DNA from: Streptomyces sp. SPB162
Lineage (GTDB): Bacteria > Actinomycetota > Actinomycetes > Streptomycetales > Streptomycetaceae
NCBI RefSeq assembly: GCF_029504575.1
Contig: NZ_JAQFII010000001.1
Coordinates: 6,579,001-6,643,000, forward strand
Length of the DNA: 64,000 nucleotides
Direction of reading: 5' to 3'
Shown: positions 35,521 to 45,149 of the stretch, one piece after another
Layout of the letters: every line of letters begins with the position of its first letter
Numbering within the stretch: position 1 is the first letter of the stretch
Translations under genes and position numbers: made by a program
The notes under the pieces: generated by a model
What the model was told of the DNA's origin: nothing
Seen by the model: the letters and a program-made list of their open reading frames with translations, nothing else
Database searches by the model: none

Positions 35521-35688
35521 GATATGCTCTACTTCCGTTGACCACAGGTGGTCCGGCCTTCTGTCTGGCGTGGTGTCGCGGTAGCTCTATGCCGCATTGC
35601 GCCGTGCCTGCGCTGGTCCGTAAAGGGCTCGTCCGCGGCAGGCTGCTACCACCATCGTGCTGTCCAGCGCGGCCGAAGAAGGGGAAAA

Positions 35689-37320
35689 ATGACGAACTGG
35701 CCCATCCCCGAAGGGATTGCGGGAGAGTCAAACCTCGTGCGTGTCTTCACCCGGGGAGTTCGGAATGACAACGGTGAGTGTCCAGCTCTCCGCGCGTTCA
35801 ACTCGCGTCCGGGACTGCGCTCCTTAACGCGGACTCCCTACAAGCCGCCAGACTTCGAGAATTTCGCCCTTGCCACGGTGATGCAGCAGCTGGACCTCAA
35901 AGAGTTCGGCCATGTTCGCGGTGATCCACCGCGCGGTAGGCCCCCGCACCCCGGGCTGGCACTCTGGGCTGTGCATGCGGTCGCCAAGTATCTTTCCGCA
36001 TCGAGCACCCTGGAACTGGCCGCGCAAATGCTCCCCGATCCGTTGCACTGGGTCGAGCAGACCACACTGACATCGGCTCAGCCAGGTGAGCCCGCTGTCT
36101 ACGAGATGCGCGTATGGGGGCGTTGCTACGCCACCCGCGACGGCCGTGTGCGCGAATTGCGGCTCCCACGCTTCGGGGTTGCCGGTGCCCATGAGCGGGA
36201 GCCGGCTGAGATTGCCATGGCCGCCCATATCGCCGCATACGGTGGACGCGCCGAGGAACCCGGCTGGGGCGAGCAGCATGACGTCGGGGAAGCGGCCGTC
36301 CCTGAACGAGTGCGCGTCGTGGAGGTGGGTTGCCTGGATGGTTCCACCCTGGTCCTCTTCGACGGGTCGCCTCATGAGACGGACGCCCCGTTCAAAGACC
36401 TCGCCGCCCCACGTCTGCGGACCACCATCGACGCGATCAAGCGACGCCCCGGCGCCAGTTGCGTCAAATGCCGCCTCTCCCCAAAGTGCACCGTTCTGCA
36501 GCGCCTGCCTGGCATTCTCGGCATCGAGGACACCACCCGCCCCCGCCGCACTCTCTCCGTCACCGACCTCCGTCGCTATGAGAACTGTCCGACGCAGGAA
36601 CACCTGCGCCGTATCCATCTCCCGTACGACAGGGAGATCGAGCACGACCGTCACATCCGCCGCGGGCATGCCGTCCACGCCTGGTTGCAGCACCTCCACG
36701 AACGATCGTCCCGGCGCCCGTGCACCGCGGCCGATGTACCGCCCAACCCATCGGACTGGCAGATCGGTGGCTGGCACCTGACCGGACCCGAAGCGGAACT
36801 CGGTGTCCGGCTCATCGCCCGTCATGCCGCCGTGTGCCCCCTGAAATATGCCGACCAAGATGTCGAACTACGGATCGAGGAGACGCTGACCTTTCTCGAT
36901 ACCGAATCAGACACCCTCGTCATGGCCAAACCCGATTTGCTCTATCGCAGCAGCGGTTCCTGGGTCTGGCGCGAACTGAAGAGCACCAAACACCGTACCC
37001 CGCGTGGAGGGAAAGACATCCTCGAACAGTATCCGCAGGCTGCTCTCGCCCTCATCCTCCTCGCTGAACGAGCACTCGGAGGCGACGTGCGAGGTTCTCG
37101 CGTCGAGCTGGAGATCCTCCGCCCATCCGGCCCCGACCTGGAACTCATCACCCCAAATCAAGCAGATCGGGTTGCCAAGGCGCGCGAAGTGATCCACTCA
37201 CTGGCGGCCCCGTGGCATGCCGACTCCGTCTCCGCACCCAACCCCGGAAAGCGATGCCTCCGCTGCGAGGTCGCCCAATGGTGCCCAGCCCCTGCTAAGC
37301 CGACGGACACCGACGGCTGA
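35689..37320 (+). CDS. Cas4/RecB-like PD-(D/E)XK Fe-S nuclease, first gene of pPIWI-RE operon
   Basis: 543 residues from ATG 35689 with AAGGGG upstream. The C-terminal half has the Cas4/AddB layout: C300 in RRYENCPTQ, nuclease acid D416 in AKPDLLY, E429-x-K431 in WRELKST, the QYPQAALALILLAE motif, and C523-x2-C526-x5-C532. These are the four cysteines that bind a 4Fe-4S cluster around a RecB nuclease core. The first half ends in a second C-x2-C-x5-C (C258, C261, C267) and contains a strand-rich region (YATRDGRVRELRLPR) that may be a degenerate second nuclease core. Expected activity is exonuclease or end processing of DNA. It is not part of the three-gene pPIWI-RE core as first described, so it is an interesting addition. 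Confidence 0.75.
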   Translation: MTNWPIPEGIAGESNLVRVFTRGVRNDNGECPALRAFNSRPGLRSLTRTPYKPPDFENFALATVMQQLDLKEFGHVRGDPPRGRPPHPGLALWAVHAVAKYLSASSTLELAAQMLPDPLHWVEQTTLTSAQPGEPAVYEMRVWGRCYATRDGRVRELRLPRFGVAGAHEREPAEIAMAAHIAAYGGRAEEPGWGEQHDVGEAAVPERVRVVEVGCLDGSTLVLFDGSPHETDAPFKDLAAPRLRTTIDAIKRRPGASCVKCRLSPKCTVLQRLPGILGIEDTTRPRRTLSVTDLRRYENCPTQEHLRRIHLPYDREIEHDRHIRRGHAVHAWLQHLHERSSRRPCTAADVPPNPSDWQIGGWHLTGPEAELGVRLIARHAAVCPLKYADQDVELRIEETLTFLDTESDTLVMAKPDLLYRSSGSWVWRELKSTKHRTPRGGKDILEQYPQAALALILLAERALGGDVRGSRVELEILRPSGPDLELITPNQADRVAKAREVIHSLAAPWHADSVSAPNPGKRCLRCEVAQWCPAPAKPTDTDG

Positions 37321-37351
37321 CCGCTTCTCCCCCCAACAACCTGGATCCGCC

Positions 37352-38515
37352 ATGCCGACTCCCGATCCTGCCCCTTCGCCACATCAGGGGCTCACCCTGC
37401 TACGCACGATCGCCAGCGCTGTCCTGGATCTCGACGATCTGCCGAACCCCGGCACATTCACCCTGCCTTACCCCGAGGAGGCGCAGCGTGCTCTTGACCG
37501 TACTGTGCTGGCCTGCCTGCTACGGGGCGCCGACCCACCGCTCAGTGTCCCGGATCTCATGGCCTGGTGCAGGGAATGGCCTGTGGTCGACTGGCCACTT
37601 GATGTGCCCGCTGACCTCGCCGGTCCGGAGGACCGTCTGATCGACCAACACGCCTACCTCCCCACTGACCTGTGCTACGAGTGGGCGGTCGATCGCCCTG
37701 ACTCGGCGACCGAGCAGATCGACCGCGCCCTGGTCCATGCTGCACTCGACCGGTGCCGCGCCGCGAATGCCCCATCCTCTTATATCGCCTTCCGGCGCTT
37801 GCTGATCGAACGCCCCGTCCTGACTCGGGACAAGGCAGCCGAGATCGCGCTGGAACCAGCCTTCACCCCCCTCGACGGACTCTTGAACCAGATCTACCTC
37901 CCAGCCCCGGCCGGCTGGACCCGGGGAGGGCACTTCACCTCCTGCCGGCGCTGCAAGACGCTACTCGTACCGACGCGGGACGGTGGTTGGTGGTGCGAGG
38001 CCACGCGCTGCCGTCGCCAAGGAGACACACCTGTCGGTCCGGAGTACTCGGGGGACGAGGGCGGCGGAGTCCTGCTGCTCACTCGCCCACTGCGATTGTT
38101 CGTCACGGCTCCGGGCATCGCTGAGCTGCAACTTGAACGTGCCCTGTGCCACCTGGGGCTTGCACCGGAGTTGTGGCCGAACTTCGATGCCTACGACCTG
38201 AGAATCACCCTGCCGGGCGGGCAGGTTTGGGCAGTGGATGTCAAGGACTGGGCGAACCCCGCCCTACTGGGGCGCAATGCCAAGCCCCTGATTTCAGACC
38301 CCCCGTACGACGATGCCTTCATCGTCGTACCGGACCACCGGACCACACAGCGCCGCGACTACGTCACTGTCGTGAAGCGCTATCTGCCCCAGAACGTGAA
38401 GGGACGGCTAGCCGTGCTAAGCCAGCGGCAGTTCACCGCCAAAGTCCGAGCGGTCCTTGCCGAACACACCGGCAGCGGGTCGACGGACGAGGTACCGGAG
38501 GATGGCGATGCGTGA
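37352..38515 (+). CDS. REase associated with pPIWI-RE (PD-(D/E)XK plus zinc ribbon)
   Basis: 387 residues from ATG 37352, 31 bases after the previous stop; the ribosome site is weak. A zinc ribbon is seen at C198-x2-C201 and C215-x4-C220. The C-terminal domain has a PD-(D/E)XK-type active site: FDAYD (D279, D282) and WAVDVKDW (D296-x-K298), followed by AFIVVPDHRTTQRRDYV. This is the arrangement of the REase-associating-with-pPIWI-RE family. It is predicted to cut DNA, possibly within RNA-DNA hybrid structures recognised by the pPIWI-RE partner. The stop overlaps the helicase start by eight bases, so production is coupled. Confidence 0.75.
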   Translation: MPTPDPAPSPHQGLTLLRTIASAVLDLDDLPNPGTFTLPYPEEAQRALDRTVLACLLRGADPPLSVPDLMAWCREWPVVDWPLDVPADLAGPEDRLIDQHAYLPTDLCYEWAVDRPDSATEQIDRALVHAALDRCRAANAPSSYIAFRRLLIERPVLTRDKAAEIALEPAFTPLDGLLNQIYLPAPAGWTRGGHFTSCRRCKTLLVPTRDGGWWCEATRCRRQGDTPVGPEYSGDEGGGVLLLTRPLRLFVTAPGIAELQLERALCHLGLAPELWPNFDAYDLRITLPGGQVWAVDVKDWANPALLGRNAKPLISDPPYDDAFIVVPDHRTTQRRDYVTVVKRYLPQNVKGRLAVLSQRQFTAKVRAVLAEHTGSGSTDEVPEDGDA

Positions 38516-41500
38516 CCGCCAGGAATGGCAGAAAGATCTCATCGCGGAACTGCTTCCGCACTTCGCGGACGAACTGAAGCCCCGCCGAGCCGCCTCCAGC
38601 CTGAGCGAGGTCGAACTTGGCCTCTTCCTGATGGAACGCCTCATCCCGGGCCATCCCGCGAAGGCCGGGTGGACTCTGCTCGGCGGCTACCCCTTTGCCA
38701 CCGCGCTCGGCCACATCAGCTCGCCCGAGGATCAGATCCTGCTGCGGATCGCACGACATTTGCTGTGGCCGCTCCGCCGCCGCCGCACCTGGCACCAGGC
38801 TCTGGACGCCTACCGGACCCTGGCCCCAGAGATACGGGGATATTTGATCCAGAGCAACGACGACCCGCCGCAGCGTCGGTCCGTCTCCATCGCCTACGAC
38901 AGATGGGCCATCTACGCAGCGGCACTGGCCGCCGCGCCGCCTCACCAGACCCGGCACCTTCCCCTGGCTGAACCCGGCACATGGAGATTCCTCGAAGGCC
39001 GCATGTGGACCTCTGTCGACTTCCCCGCTGAACTCCCGCCTCAGACAGCGGCCTCACACCTGCTCGAGGATCACATGCGCGGAGGAGGTAAACCCCTCGA
39101 AGTGCCATGGAGCGAGTTGGTCGAGACCGCGGCGTGGATGCAACAGCGACTCAGCAGTGACGAGGACCCCTCCGGCGGTGACTGGGTCCGGCGCCTGGGC
39201 CGGGTCGAACTGTTCGTCCGCAACCATGAGCTCGGCGAATTCACCAGAGAGCTCGAGCTGCTGACCATCGATCGCATACTGCACCTGATCGGCATGGTCG
39301 GCGCCGGCAAGAGTACCCTCCGCGATGTCCTCGCGGTATGGGCCGTTCGCAATGAGCGGCGCGTGACCCTGGTCGTTGGCGATGTCGCGGAAGTCCTTCA
39401 CCTCGTGTCCATGTTCACCATGCTGGATTTGCGGGCGGCTCCCGTCCTCGGGGCGACGACACGTGAACAGCACCTCCAACGGATGCACCGCCGCCTAGCA
39501 GCGCAGGACGACTCCTCGCTCCTTACCCACGACGCCCTGGGGTTCGACTACCTCAGCACCGCATGCCCGGTCGACGCACTGCGCGGCGTGGAGGCGCCAG
39601 GACCGCTGCCATACGCCGCTGCCCCCTGTACCGCGCTCTACACGGTAGGCACAACCGCGAGCCGACGCCTGATGTCACCACTCGCAACAGACACCGACAC
39701 ACCGTCCACCACGAAGGCCGACCGTAGGAAGCGGCACGGATGTCCGTTGTGGAACCAGTGCCCGCGCCACCACGCCTCCCGGGAACTCGTCGAGGCCGAC
39801 ATCTGGATCGCCACCCCCGCGGGCCTGATCCACAGCGCTGTCCCCGCCCACCAGAACGAGGAACGGGTCAGATTCCTGGAACTAGCATGCCGGCGCAGCG
39901 ATCTCATCGTGGTCGACGAAGCGGACCGGGTGCAGATGCAGTTGGACACAATGTTCGCACCCGCCACCACTCTGGTCGGCCGCGCCCCGAACTCCTGGCT
40001 GGATGAGATCCACCAGCACAAGATCGAGGAGATGTCCCGCAGCGCCCGCATTCAACTGTCCGACGATACCGTCATGCAGTGGACAGCGGCGCTCCACACT
40101 GTCACCGTCGCAGCCGACCGCATCTACTCCATGCTGCTGCAGCACAAGGGGCTACGAGACTGGGTGGAAGCGGACTACTTCAGCTCCTGGACCCTTCAGT
40201 ACAAGCTGATCGCGGAATGGTTCGGAAACCCTGAGGATAGCCAGGCCGACGCGGCGGACGTGCTCGACAGCCCCGCGCCCGAGTGGGACGAGGACATCGG
40301 TCGACTCGAAGCCCCGGACGACTTCGATGCTCCATCATCTGATCCGTCCGATACGCAGAGACCACGAGACGACGAGAATCCCCAACGCGACGCTGTCGTC
40401 GCCATCCTCGACCGATTCCGCGATGACCCGCTCGGCGACGAAGAACAAGCCGACCCCGCCGTCGACGGACTGATCCGTCTCACCCGACAGCTCCTTCACA
40501 CCACCCGCCCCCGCAACGCTCGCCGACTCGTCCAGCGCGAACTGCTGTCACTCGCAGGTGAATCCTTTGCTGCGAACCCGGGCAACCTGTCGGAGCAGAC
40601 GCTGCGCTTCGAATTCACACTGCTGTTGTCCGCCCTGCACACCAGGTTGGACCTGATGACAGAGATGTGGCCAGGTGTCGAGGCCGCGCTCAACCTCGCG
40701 AGCTCCACCAACGTCCTTTCCCGGCGCCCTCCGGAGGACTACCGCCCGCTGGTTCCCGAATCACCCATGGGCAACATCCTCGGCTTCCAGTTCCAGTCCG
40801 AGGAGATCAACGTAGGTGAACTGCGAAGCGGCGAGCTGCGCTTCTTCCGATGTGCCGGAAATGGCCGGGAGCTTCTTCTACAACTACCAGATCTCACTGC
40901 AGCCGATGCCCGGCCCGCTCCGCACGTGTTGTTGATGTCCGGCACCAGCTGGGCGGGGCAGTCCACCCGGTACCACGTGCTGACCGAAGTAGGCGCTCTG
41001 CTCAAACCACCCCGATCTGAACTCGACGCCGTGGCCCGGTCCGTGTTCACCACCCGGTTTCTGCGCGGTCCTGGCGGAAAGCCGCTGAAGCTCTCCGGCG
41101 CCAAGCCGCATCTGCGGCCTATTGTTCTGGAGCAGATGCTGGACCAACTGGCCCGTAGAGGTCAGGACGGCAAGCCCAGCCCCTTCGAGCAGGAACTTGC
41201 GGCAGTGGACGACGACCGCCGTGGACGGCTGCTGGTCCTGACCGGTTCCTACGACGAGGCGCGGCGCGCCTCGGACATCCTGAACCGCATCCCTCGCTGG
41301 ACGGGAAAGGTCTGCCGCCTGGTCTCCGACGACGCCGAGCAGGAGCACCAGTGGCAGCAGACCGTCGACGACGGAACCGCACAGGTGCTGCGACGTGGCG
41401 ACGTGGCGAACTTCGCCTCCACCGGCACACAGATCCTGGTCGCCCCGTTGCTCGCCATCGAACGCGGACACAACATCCTTGACCGCGGAGTCGCTGCCAT

Positions 41501-42071
41501 CGGTTCTGTGTTCTTCCTCGCTCGCCCCCACCCCCGCCCCGATGACATCAGTCTGGCCATTCAGGCGGTTAACGACTGGGCCTCGCGGATGCAGCGTGAC
41601 GGACGATTCGACGAACTGGTCCGCACACAACCAGGGCTTGACGCGGCCGGCGCCGAGTTCCGGCACCAGGCCCGCGGCCACTGGAGGCGCCTGCTGAACC
41701 ACCCAGTGGCCTGGCGGCGTCTCAACGAGTCGGAGAAGATCTCCTTCACCTGGGACCAGATGGTTGTGATCTGGCAGGTCATCGGTCGCCTCGTCCGCGG
41801 CGGTGTACCCGCCCGCGTCATCTTCGTCGATGCGGCGTTCGCCGAGCGTGCGGCGCGCGGTCAGGGTCTGGACACCTGGAAGTCAAGCCTCCTGATTGCC
41901 ATGCGGCACGTCCTGGACCCGTACTTCGACCCGGACCCCGACGCAGCCCTCCCCGTCAGCGGCCAACCGGTCTCCCAACTGGACCGAGCCCTGGTCACCA
42001 CTCTCTACGAACCGCTGCACGCCGCACTCACCCGGCTATTCCCACATGTTGCGTCAGCCGACGAGGACTGA
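38508..42071 (+). CDS. DinG/XPD-like helicase with pPIWI-RE Z-type N-terminus
   Basis: 1187 residues from ATG 38508, with GGAGG six bases upstream; ATG 38502 is in frame but too close to it. The first 250 residues match the Z-type domain found only in pPIWI-RE operons. Walker A GMVGAGKST (K268) and Walker B DEAD box VVDEADR (D470) define superfamily 2. Between them lie four cysteines (STACPVDAL, APCTALY, HGCPLWNQC), as in the Fe-S domain of DinG and XPD helicases. C-terminal motifs include a QVIGRLVRGG motif VI. Expected to unwind DNA or RNA-DNA hybrids 5' to 3'. An acidic, disordered insert lies around 580-650. Confidence 0.85.
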   Translation: MRDRQEWQKDLIAELLPHFADELKPRRAASSLSEVELGLFLMERLIPGHPAKAGWTLLGGYPFATALGHISSPEDQILLRIARHLLWPLRRRRTWHQALDAYRTLAPEIRGYLIQSNDDPPQRRSVSIAYDRWAIYAAALAAAPPHQTRHLPLAEPGTWRFLEGRMWTSVDFPAELPPQTAASHLLEDHMRGGGKPLEVPWSELVETAAWMQQRLSSDEDPSGGDWVRRLGRVELFVRNHELGEFTRELELLTIDRILHLIGMVGAGKSTLRDVLAVWAVRNERRVTLVVGDVAEVLHLVSMFTMLDLRAAPVLGATTREQHLQRMHRRLAAQDDSSLLTHDALGFDYLSTACPVDALRGVEAPGPLPYAAAPCTALYTVGTTASRRLMSPLATDTDTPSTTKADRRKRHGCPLWNQCPRHHASRELVEADIWIATPAGLIHSAVPAHQNEERVRFLELACRRSDLIVVDEADRVQMQLDTMFAPATTLVGRAPNSWLDEIHQHKIEEMSRSARIQLSDDTVMQWTAALHTVTVAADRIYSMLLQHKGLRDWVEADYFSSWTLQYKLIAEWFGNPEDSQADAADVLDSPAPEWDEDIGRLEAPDDFDAPSSDPSDTQRPRDDENPQRDAVVAILDRFRDDPLGDEEQADPAVDGLIRLTRQLLHTTRPRNARRLVQRELLSLAGESFAANPGNLSEQTLRFEFTLLLSALHTRLDLMTEMWPGVEAALNLASSTNVLSRRPPEDYRPLVPESPMGNILGFQFQSEEINVGELRSGELRFFRCAGNGRELLLQLPDLTAADARPAPHVLLMSGTSWAGQSTRYHVLTEVGALLKPPRSELDAVARSVFTTRFLRGPGGKPLKLSGAKPHLRPIVLEQMLDQLARRGQDGKPSPFEQELAAVDDDRRGRLLVLTGSYDEARRASDILNRIPRWTGKVCRLVSDDAEQEHQWQQTVDDGTAQVLRRGDVANFASTGTQILVAPLLAIERGHNILDRGVAAIGSVFFLARPHPRPDDISLAIQAVNDWASRMQRDGRFDELVRTQPGLDAAGAEFRHQARGHWRRLLNHPVAWRRLNESEKISFTWDQMVVIWQVIGRLVRGGVPARVIFVDAAFAERAARGQGLDTWKSSLLIAMRHVLDPYFDPDPDAALPVSGQPVSQLDRALVTTLYEPLHAALTRLFPHVASADED

Positions 42072-42097
42072 ACGCGACCGCTCCTCCGGAGAACAAC

Positions 42098-44962
42098 ATG
42101 CCGTCCTACAACACCACCAGGATTGCCGCCTTCCATCCCGCCCGTGCGGCAGACCCGTTTGTCCAACACCTGTACGGGCTGGCCTTTCCCTCCCTTTGGC
42201 GGGAGAGGTTCCTCGACTACTACAAGATCGGCAAGCGGAACCCGGCCACTTATCGGCACGTACCGATCAAAAGGCTGAACGAGCTCATCCGGGCAGTTGC
42301 GCCAGACCTCCTCTGCGTCGCCCGCGGAGCCGCCGTCGATGATGACTCGCCATGGCTCTACGCACACCAGCCCTTCCCGATCTCGATCCTGCGCCAGTTC
42401 GTTCTGGCCTGGATCCGCGACCTCCACACGTCACGTGAACGGGCCAAACACCCCGAACTCACTGAAGCCGCCATCGCTCTCGGCGAGTCGCTCGACTTCC
42501 AGGACCTGCGCTGGCAGCAAATGGACGTGGATCTGCTCCGCCGCAGCAGCACCATCGGCGGCACGGCGGAGCCGGACCCGCGCCTGTACCAGCTACTCCC
42601 GGATGCACTCGCCCAGCGGATGGTGGGGCAGGAGCCGTACCGCTTCGAAGGTGTCGAGATGCACTTCCGCATCGCGGCCGTGGAGCGTGGCGCCGAGCTC
42701 GTATCTTGGCCCCCCAGGGAGCACACCGATGCGGATGGAACCTGGAAATTCTCCTTTGTCGCCGCACTGACCGTGCAGACGATCCCATTCGCAGACGACT
42801 TCCGCGTTCATCTTCGGACGGGGGTTAGACGTTGGCGTACAGGCGGCCCAGTGCCCGTCGCGTACCAGCGCTCCGTCTCGGCATACATGCTCGCGGAAAC
42901 ACCCTGGCTGAAGGAAGCCCCGGGCAGCGCGAGGCTCTCCGTCAGCCGCTTCGGCAAGAATCGGGAATCGAAGGCATATCAGTGGGTCCGAGGTGGACCG
43001 GAGGGCATGATCGGCCAACTGCTCTTCTCTAGAGAACTCCCCGAAGCAACCATCCTTCAAGCCGCTCCGGACGCCTGGATGGAAGGGAAGAACGGGGTCG
43101 CAGTGGGGGTCGTCCATGCGACCTCGATGGGCGGACATGGAGTTGGCGTCGGACTGATGCCCCGCGACCGGTCACCACTCACCGAGTGGGCGACACCGGC
43201 CCTGGAGCCGTACCTCACACGCCTGCAGGATCACCATCGCAGCAAGTACTCCGTGGTCCCGCTCAACCTGCCTAAGGAACCGAAGGGCGGAAAAAATGCC
43301 ACCGATGACGAAAAAGCAGAGCTCAAAGCGGCCTTCAAACGCACCCAGCAGGTCACGCTGCGGAGGCAGATCGCGCGGACTCTCGGCGGTCAAGCGCTCA
43401 CCGTCGAAGTCCGATGGCAGAACCCCCGCACTCGCGACGCACTGATCGGCAAACTCACCGAACTTCTCGGATTGGAGGGCGAAGGCGGCGAAGGCATCCT
43501 GCGTAGTTGGGAGTCGTCCGAACTGTGCGTCCGGCTCCATCTCGACGATGCCGGAATCGTCGCCGCAAAGCTCGGATTTCCCGGTCCCAAGCCGCGTCGC
43601 AAGGACCTGCCCGCAGCCATCGGGAATCGTCGGGCCGCGATCACTGCGATGTGTGAGGAGGACAATCGTGCCGGCGTTCAGATCGCAGTCGTCGAGATCG
43701 GACACGCCGATTCCTACCGACCCGCGCTGCTCGATCCGAAGTTCTCCGCACGGCTCGGATACGCGGACGCCGGGCGACTCACGAAGTTCATCACCCTGCC
43801 GAGCACGGCCCACAAAACCGCGACCCCGACGAATATCGCGTATCGGGCCGAGCAGTCATGGAAGGCCGCCTTCTGGCAATTGGGAGTGCGCGCAGTCCCC
43901 GAGCACAGCCTGCTCGGCCTTCCGGACAACCTGCAGTATGTCGCCCTGTGGATGGTCAAGCGTCGCGCCGACGGGCCCACACGCAAGCGCCGTACCGCCC
44001 CCGTCGCAGTGAAAGTGAGCGCGGACGGAGACATCACAGGATGGGACCCCGAGAGCGGCACCTGGATTCCCTATCGCGAGCTCTTGATCACCCTCGCACA
44101 GCACGCCGATATCCCAGGAGAGTTCGACGAGGATCCGGAAGACCGCGGCCCCACGGCCGGCGCCGGGCCCGCCGAGGTGACGGATGAAACGGCTGTGAAG
44201 GTCGCGAAGGACAAGTGGGTCCCTGACCTGGAAGACCAACAGGCCGAGACCGCACAATTCATCAGGGCGATGCTGTACAGCCTGCGCGATCAGCCGGTGC
44301 TGCTCCTGACCCACGCGCAGAACTCGCGAACGCACTGGCCTTGGCTGCGCAACGGCAGTCTCCGCCAGGACATGCTCCAATTCGGTTCCAACCCGGCCCA
44401 GGGGTGCGACCTGTACGGCAGCGAGCTGCGTCACGTGCGCGTCCGCGACAGCGGAATGGACGAGACACCCCAGTGGTTCGCACCCGACGACGAGAATGAC
44501 GAACACGGTGTCGCCAGCGGGTTGTGGTTCCCGCCAGGTGCGTCTGTCGGCCGCCGTGTCTTCCTCAGTACTGCGGAGAAGCCGGACACCGCGAAACGGG
44601 CCGCCGTGTCAGCTTCCAAGATCGCCATGAGAACTAATAAGAAGCAGCAAGAAGTCATCGACACAGGCGAGAACGCTTGGAACCCCGCCATGCTAGAGCT
44701 GGCCGTCGTCGCCTGCCGTGCCGCTCCCACCGATCATGTTCCCGCGGACGACCCTGAACAGTGGGCAGCGCTGACCCACCAACTGCGCCGCGCCCCAGAC
44801 TACCGGGCCACCCTCAAGCTCCCTCTCCCACTTCACCTGGCGAAACTGACGGCGCAGTATGTTCTCCCACACGAGGAGGAATCAGATTCAGCATCCGCGC
44901 CATCTCCGGACGAGGCAGGAGACGAAATCGAGAAGGCGAATGAGGTGCTTGATGACGTCTGA
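42098..44962 (+). CDS. pPIWI-RE protein (Argonaute-related, RNase H fold)
   Basis: 954 residues from ATG 42098 with GGAG seven bases upstream. The N-terminal 450 residues correspond to the X-type region (FAAL-like entry AAFHPARAADPFVQHLYGLA). A middle part has GVAVGVVHATSMGGHGVGVG. The C-terminal half is the RNase H-like PIWI domain of this family: IAVVEIGHADSYRPALLDPK for the first acidic strand, LLLTHAQNSRTHWPWL, and the C-terminal signature APDYRATLKLPLPLHLAKL. pPIWI-RE proteins were defined by comparative genomics as a prokaryotic PIWI family in operons with a helicase and a REase, and proposed to target invading nucleic acid through R-loops. The guide, if any, is unknown. Last gene of the operon; it ends against relic DNA. 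Confidence 0.85.
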   Translation: MPSYNTTRIAAFHPARAADPFVQHLYGLAFPSLWRERFLDYYKIGKRNPATYRHVPIKRLNELIRAVAPDLLCVARGAAVDDDSPWLYAHQPFPISILRQFVLAWIRDLHTSRERAKHPELTEAAIALGESLDFQDLRWQQMDVDLLRRSSTIGGTAEPDPRLYQLLPDALAQRMVGQEPYRFEGVEMHFRIAAVERGAELVSWPPREHTDADGTWKFSFVAALTVQTIPFADDFRVHLRTGVRRWRTGGPVPVAYQRSVSAYMLAETPWLKEAPGSARLSVSRFGKNRESKAYQWVRGGPEGMIGQLLFSRELPEATILQAAPDAWMEGKNGVAVGVVHATSMGGHGVGVGLMPRDRSPLTEWATPALEPYLTRLQDHHRSKYSVVPLNLPKEPKGGKNATDDEKAELKAAFKRTQQVTLRRQIARTLGGQALTVEVRWQNPRTRDALIGKLTELLGLEGEGGEGILRSWESSELCVRLHLDDAGIVAAKLGFPGPKPRRKDLPAAIGNRRAAITAMCEEDNRAGVQIAVVEIGHADSYRPALLDPKFSARLGYADAGRLTKFITLPSTAHKTATPTNIAYRAEQSWKAAFWQLGVRAVPEHSLLGLPDNLQYVALWMVKRRADGPTRKRRTAPVAVKVSADGDITGWDPESGTWIPYRELLITLAQHADIPGEFDEDPEDRGPTAGAGPAEVTDETAVKVAKDKWVPDLEDQQAETAQFIRAMLYSLRDQPVLLLTHAQNSRTHWPWLRNGSLRQDMLQFGSNPAQGCDLYGSELRHVRVRDSGMDETPQWFAPDDENDEHGVASGLWFPPGASVGRRVFLSTAEKPDTAKRAAVSASKIAMRTNKKQQEVIDTGENAWNPAMLELAVVACRAAPTDHVPADDPEQWAALTHQLRRAPDYRATLKLPLPLHLAKLTAQYVLPHEEESDSASAPSPDEAGDEIEKANEVLDDV

Positions 44963-45070
44963 TGTGGGGGAGTCGCCGATTGTCCTGTCGCAAGGCCGCT
45001 AGTTCCCCACATTCGGTGCTGGTCAGGCCGTCGCGCTCGTTGCTGGCGACCTCGATTTGCTTCACCCGGT
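44960..45070 (-). pseudogene. IS3-family OrfA fragment
   Basis: About 35 residues on the minus strand (RVKQIEVASNERDGLTSTEC, GELAALRQDNRRL) match the leucine-zipper end of IS3 OrfA proteins. It has no start, no terminal repeats and no OrfB. It breaks off exactly at the end of the pPIWI-RE gene, so it probably marks the edge of the defence operon's insertion. Confidence 0.55.
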
Positions 45071-45149
45071 ACCGCACCGCGTTCTCCGCATGGGCCAACT
45101 CGACGAACGAGCACGTTCTGTCGGCCGCGAGGAGTCGCACTCGCCGTCG

